Shown: positions 61,299 through 64,000 of the stretch, piece by piece
Position numbering within the stretch: the stretch's first letter is position 1
How the letters are laid out: each line of letters begins with the position of its first letter
Assembly (NCBI RefSeq): GCF_036569345.1
Contig: NZ_DATCQT010000181.1
Location: forward strand, 46,821 to 110,820
Direction: 5' to 3'
DNA from: Clostridium_AD sp036569345
Lineage (GTDB): Bacteria; Bacillota; Clostridia; Clostridiales; Clostridiaceae
DNA length: 64,000 bases
The notes under the pieces: model-generated
The model's database searches: none
Seen by the model: only the letters and a program-made list of their open reading frames with translations
Told to the model about the DNA's origin: nothing
Position numbers and translations under genes: made by a program

Positions 61299-61451
61299 AT
61301 GGATGAAAAGATTGAATTGCTTAGAAAAAGATTAGAAAACTTAATATCAGAAAGCGATAGACTTATTAATGACGAAGTTATTAAATTAAGCCAAGAATTG
61401 GACAAGTATATTTCTCAATATTATTCGGGTAAAGTCGATGTCAAATTATAA
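61299..61451 (+). CDS. Spo0E-like aspartyl-phosphate phosphatase
   Basis: 50-aa protein: MDEKIELLRKRLENLISESD, then INDEVIKLSQELDKYISQYY. It contains the Spo0E-family signature, the S-Q-E-L-D motif in a two-helix hairpin, with the trailing YY. Family members dephosphorylate Spo0A-P and so delay or block sporulation. An in-frame ATG at 61281 would add six residues. It sits between the recombinase and the agr genes, as a likely accessory sporulation brake. The ribosome site is weak (AAGAG). Confidence 0.85.
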   Translation: MDEKIELLRKRLENLISESDRLINDEVIKLSQELDKYISQYYSGKVDVKL

Positions 61452-61611
61452 TATCTAATTTTTAAATAGTTAATTTGGTCAAATTATATATTTTTGTAAA
61501 TATATATTATAATGTGAAGGAATATGGAAAGTTATGTAGAATATTAACTTATGAAGACATAGCTTATTTTAATAAGCTTGACATTAAATTTAGGAGAAGG
61601 GAGGGTTAAAA

Positions 61612-61743
61612 TTGAAAAGATTTATTCGTAAAACTATGAATATGATAGGCTGTTTAGCATTATTTGTTGGAGTACTAGCTATTGTTCCAGCATCACTAAT
61701 TAGTACACATCAGCCTAAATGTCCAGATGAATTTTTAGGTTAA
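61612..61743 (+). CDS. agrD: AgrD-like cyclic autoinducer peptide precursor with serine at the ring position
   Basis: 43 aa from TTG 61612 with GGGAGGG upstream. Basic amphipathic N-terminus (MKRFIRKTMNMIGCLALFVG), hydrophobic stretch, then IVPASLISTHQPKCPDEFLG. The HQPxxP C-terminal tail is the clostridial AgrD recognition region (C. perfringens has CLWFT followed by HQPEEP, from memory). Aligning on HQP puts Ser28 where the ring cysteine belongs, predicting a Ser28-Leu-Ile-Ser-Thr32 lactone rather than thiolactone. The other cysteines (14 and 37) are in the leader and tail. AgrB, encoded at 63146, should process it. Confidence 0.85.
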   Translation: MKRFIRKTMNMIGCLALFVGVLAIVPASLISTHQPKCPDEFLG

Positions 61744-61767
61744 AATTGTTGGCTCTTTTGGGAAGGA

Positions 61768-61815
61768 ATGTTGAACTTTAATAACTATAATCCAGAAGAG
61801 TTAATACTTTATTGA
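61768..61815 (+). CDS. Possible 15-aa coupling ORF before agrC
   Basis: MLNFNNYNPEELILY begins at ATG 61768 after GGAAGGA, with poor spacing, and its stop TGA lies in the GAGGAG ribosome site of agrC. It might couple agrC translation to passing ribosomes. There is no support beyond position, so it may be chance. Confidence 0.25.
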   Translation: MLNFNNYNPEELILY

Positions 61816-61828
61816 GGAGAAGATGAAA

Positions 61829-63133
61829 ATGACTAGAGAAATAATACTTGATATGTTGGAAGCACTAATATTATTAGGAGTTTTTAGCTCTCTAACTAAT
61901 CAGAAAAAGTATATATTTACCAATAAAACAAAATCAGGGTTGTTTTGTATAATGTACGTATTTTTAACTTGTTTGAGCACATTTTATGTGAATAATTTGT
62001 ATCATACACTTACAAATATAGTAGTATCTATTTTGCTTTTAACATTTATTACAAAAATAAGTCTTTATTTTTCGACTATCATATTTTCCCTATTTTTTAC
62101 AATAATATTTACTACGGAAACTTTAGTTCAGTTCCTTGAAATGTTTATACTTAAAGTGGAGTTAAATCAAATTTTGACAGTTAATAAATACTTATTTATC
62201 TTGTCCGTTGGGTGTAAATTTCTACAGATAGTTGTGGTTATATTACTTTTGAAATTTAATGTATATTTTAAGGATAAATTGCTTAATAAAGAAAAATCTC
62301 TTTTTTCTGAATTTTTAATACAAATTGGAATTTTTAATTTATTTATATATATTTTAGTCTTTAGTGTTTTAGATGTTAAGAATAGCAAAATATATAATAT
62401 GCTAATTTATAGTATATTTTTTGTTTTTTCAATAATTGCATTTTTATACTTAAAAGAAAGAGAAAAAATAATAAATATAAACAACAAATACAAAGTTCAA
62501 GAGCATCAAATTACAAATATGGAAGAAATAATTAATATTATTAGACAAGAAAAACATGATTATGCTAACCATATAAATGTTATACAAGCATTGTGTTGCT
62601 TGAACAAGCCCAATACCGTTGAACGAATAAATGAATATGTATTAAAACTTTCAGACATAATTCATTCATCATTTATATATTTAGATACGGGGAATGATTA
62701 TATAGATGGTTTGCTATCAATAAAAAATAATTATGCAACTAAAAATAAAATAGAGTTTAAGGTAATAATTGAGGAGTCTTTTAGTTCGTTAAAAATTAGA
62801 GAAGATGAATTGATAAGTATTATTAGTAATATTATAGATAATGCATTTGAAGCATTCAAATTAAAACCATTTACTGAAAATAAGAAAATATCTATCACTA
62901 CTTCTTTAGAGGATAGCAAGTTTTCTATTGAAATAGAAGATAATGGAGAGGGTATTCCTGAAGAAATAAAAAACAGAATCTTCGAAAAAGGGTTTTCTAC
63001 AAAAACTAAGCAAAAAGGTGAACATGGGTATGGGTTATATATTACTAAACAATTAGTCGAGAATAATGATGGGAGCATAACTGTAGAACGTGCTTCGGGA
63101 AAAACTAAATTCTTAGTTAAATTTGTAATATAA
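61829..63133 (+). CDS. agrC: AgrC-like sensor histidine kinase
   Basis: 434 aa from ATG 61829; GGAG ends 9 nt upstream, while the ATG at 61823 would be only 3 nt from it. Residues ~1-205 are six or so transmembrane helices forming the peptide sensor. A dimerisation helix carries the phospho-acceptor in RQEKHDYANHINV (His about 243). The HATPase_c_5/GHKL domain has NIIDNAFEAF (N box), EDNGEGIPEEI and HGYGLYI (G boxes). It should sense the AgrD-derived peptide. It is followed 12 bp later by agrB; the partner response regulator AgrA is not in the window. Confidence 0.88.
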   Translation: MTREIILDMLEALILLGVFSSLTNQKKYIFTNKTKSGLFCIMYVFLTCLSTFYVNNLYHTLTNIVVSILLLTFITKISLYFSTIIFSLFFTIIFTTETLVQFLEMFILKVELNQILTVNKYLFILSVGCKFLQIVVVILLLKFNVYFKDKLLNKEKSLFSEFLIQIGIFNLFIYILVFSVLDVKNSKIYNMLIYSIFFVFSIIAFLYLKEREKIININNKYKVQEHQITNMEEIINIIRQEKHDYANHINVIQALCCLNKPNTVERINEYVLKLSDIIHSSFIYLDTGNDYIDGLLSIKNNYATKNKIEFKVIIEESFSSLKIREDELISIISNIIDNAFEAFKLKPFTENKKISITTSLEDSKFSIEIEDNGEGIPEEIKNRIFEKGFSTKTKQKGEHGYGLYITKQLVENNDGSITVERASGKTKFLVKFVI

Positions 63134-63145
63134 AAGGATAGACGA

Positions 63146-63715
63146 ATGAATAAATTAATCAGTTGTATTGTAAAAAAGATTTCGAAAACAAATCCTCAAT
63201 TTACGGACTTAGAACTAAAAAAAATGGAATATGGATTACTTTGTTTCTTTGATGAAGTTACAAAAATTATTCCGTATTATATTATATTCTACTTATTTTC
63301 ACTTCAACAATATTATGTAGTTGTTTTTGTGTTTTTCTGTCCAATAAGATTATTTTCAGGTGGATTCCATGCAAAAACTTATTGGGGATGCTTTTTTATT
63401 AGCTTTATAATTTTCTGGGTAATAATTATTATTGGTAAATATATATCGATAAATACCATTACCTCAATAATAGTATTAATTATTTCTGTTTTACTTGTGT
63501 GTAGTTTTTCCCCTGTAGATAATATCAATAAGAGAATAAAAAGTAAAGAACGAAGAACGAAGCTCAAAAGCTTTTCAGTAACCATAATTTTTTTGTTGAG
63601 TGGGTTGTGTTATCTGATACCGGGTAGATTTTTTGCTACGGCAGTACTATCTATTCTTATAGCTGTAATAATGATGATGATGGGCTACTTAAATAATGGA
63701 TTAATTAAAAAATGA
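63146..63715 (+). CDS. agrB: AgrB-like accessory peptidase/peptide maturase
   Basis: 189 aa membrane protein with about five to six helices. The catalytic region RLFSGGFHAKTYWGC holds Arg68, His75 and Cys82, with the 7-residue spacing of the S. aureus Arg70/His77/Cys84 set. AgrB cuts the AgrD C-terminus and forms the (thio)lactone. The gene order agrD-agrC-agrB differs from the common agrB-agrD-agrC-agrA. The intact catalytic triad implies a working system. A terminator follows. Confidence 0.9.
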   Translation: MNKLISCIVKKISKTNPQFTDLELKKMEYGLLCFFDEVTKIIPYYIIFYLFSLQQYYVVVFVFFCPIRLFSGGFHAKTYWGCFFISFIIFWVIIIIGKYISINTITSIIVLIISVLLVCSFSPVDNINKRIKSKERRTKLKSFSVTIIFLLSGLCYLIPGRFFATAVLSILIAVIMMMMGYLNNGLIKK

Positions 63716-63739
63716 ATATTAAACTAACAGCATCAATAT

Positions 63740-63772
63740 AAGATATAGTGTATAAAGCTATATCTTTTTCTT
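63740..63772 (+). terminator. Intrinsic terminator after agrB
   Basis: AAGATATAG (63740-63748) pairs with CTATATCTT (63758-63766) around a 9-nt loop, followed by TTTCTTTT. Confidence 0.82.
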
Positions 63773-63818
63773 TTATGTAATTACATGACAGTTTATGCAA
63801 ATTATGAAGCAATATAAA

Positions 63819-64000
63819 GTAAGCGATGGAACAAACACCGCCATGTAAATTAACTTCCCAATTGATATACTTTAATAAAGTAATCGATGGGAGGTTTTAT
63901 TTTGAGATCCACAACTAAAGACCAGCTTCTCTGGGAGCAAAGAATTTATGAAAGAACTAAAAGCGGAATGTCAGTTTCAGAATGGTGTAAAAACAATGAA
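63819..64000 (+). mobile_element. Left end of an IS66-family insertion sequence (truncated by window edge)
   Basis: GTAAGCGATGGAACAAACAC begins at 63819; GTAAGCG is the usual terminus of IS66-family inverted repeats. The first encoded protein 80 bp inside is a TnpA-type accessory protein. The 8 bp just outside (AATATAAA, 63811-63818) would be the target duplication if the right end carries the same bases. The insertion lies 50 bp past the agrB terminator. Confidence 0.75.
63902..64000 (+). CDS. tnpA: IS66 accessory protein TnpA (N-terminal part)
   Basis: 33 residues are visible from TTG 63902, with GGGAGG 7 nt upstream. MRSTTKDQLLWEQRIYERTK then SGMSVSEWCKNNE matches the start of IS66 TnpA proteins (W..RI.....SG.S...WC). 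TnpA is a small HTH-like protein needed with TnpB and the TnpC transposase. The rest lies beyond the window. Confidence 0.75.
   Translation, partial: MRSTTKDQLLWEQRIYERTKSGMSVSEWCKNNE

Noticed and set aside
61575..61611. TTGACA before agrD as a -35 box
   Set aside because: It is too close to the agrD start to leave room for a -10, transcription start and ribosome site.
60085..63715. Prophage or integrative conjugative element
   Set aside because: Apart from the recombinase there are no phage, relaxase or type IV secretion genes, and no att duplication could be identified.

Overview
The window is low-GC, gene-dense DNA from a spore-forming anaerobic Firmicute, most likely Clostridium sensu stricto. 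The support is strong AGGAGG-type ribosome sites, A/T-rich codon use, a spoIIA-sigF operon followed by spoVAC-D-E, a YunB homologue, a Spo0E-like peptide, an agr locus of the clostridial type, and a 4-hydroxybutyrate CoA-transferase/dehydrogenase pair like that of succinate-fermenting clostridia. No rRNA, tRNA or CRISPR array was seen.

Layout. 1-3.7 kb: the 3' end of mutS2, a DUF523 Fe-S protein coupled to an FMN alpha-hydroxy-acid oxidase, and a convergent Orn/Lys/Arg decarboxylase. 4-8.2 kb: glucose activation (phosphoglucomutase, a TPR protein, GalU). 8.6-37.6 kb: one long co-directional surface-polysaccharide locus. It holds three parts of a UDP-ManNAc3NAcA-type pathway (UDP-GlcNAc 6-dehydrogenase, WlbA-type oxidoreductase, hexapeptide acyltransferase), a FemAB/GNAT-like protein, a complete-looking legionaminic acid pathway (legI, legG, neuD/legH-like, ptmE, two Gfo/Idh oxidoreductases, legF, legB, legC), a Wzx flippase, five GT-B-type glycosyltransferases, two Wzy/O-antigen-ligase-type proteins, a WecB/WbpI-type 2-epimerase, a priming phosphoglycosyltransferase, a WecG/TagA transferase and a MurJ-like flippase. 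The expected logic is synthesis of activated sugars, priming on undecaprenyl phosphate, stepwise extension, export and polymerisation.

37.6-44.7 kb: a nitroreductase, an EamA exporter, a cyclodeaminase/FchA-like protein, an orphan adenine DNA methyltransferase resembling clostridial CamA, and the 4-hydroxybutyrate operon. 44.8-52.4 kb: the sporulation block (a near-perfect sigma-H promoter, spoIIAA-spoIIAB-sigF, spoVAC-spoVAD-spoVAE), a convergent class A penicillin-binding protein, yunB and hypoxanthine phosphoribosyltransferase. 52.5-59.9 kb: an HflX GTPase with an N-terminal JAMM-like metal motif, an unrecognised protein, a nucleotidyltransferase and MocR regulator pair, a HEAT-repeat protein, a YigZ protein and YebC.

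60-64 kb looks accessory: a tyrosine recombinase, a 50-aa Spo0E-like peptide, and an agrD-agrC-agrB quorum-sensing locus. Its AgrD has serine where the ring cysteine is expected, and no agrA is present in the window. The left end of an IS66-family element runs off the right edge.
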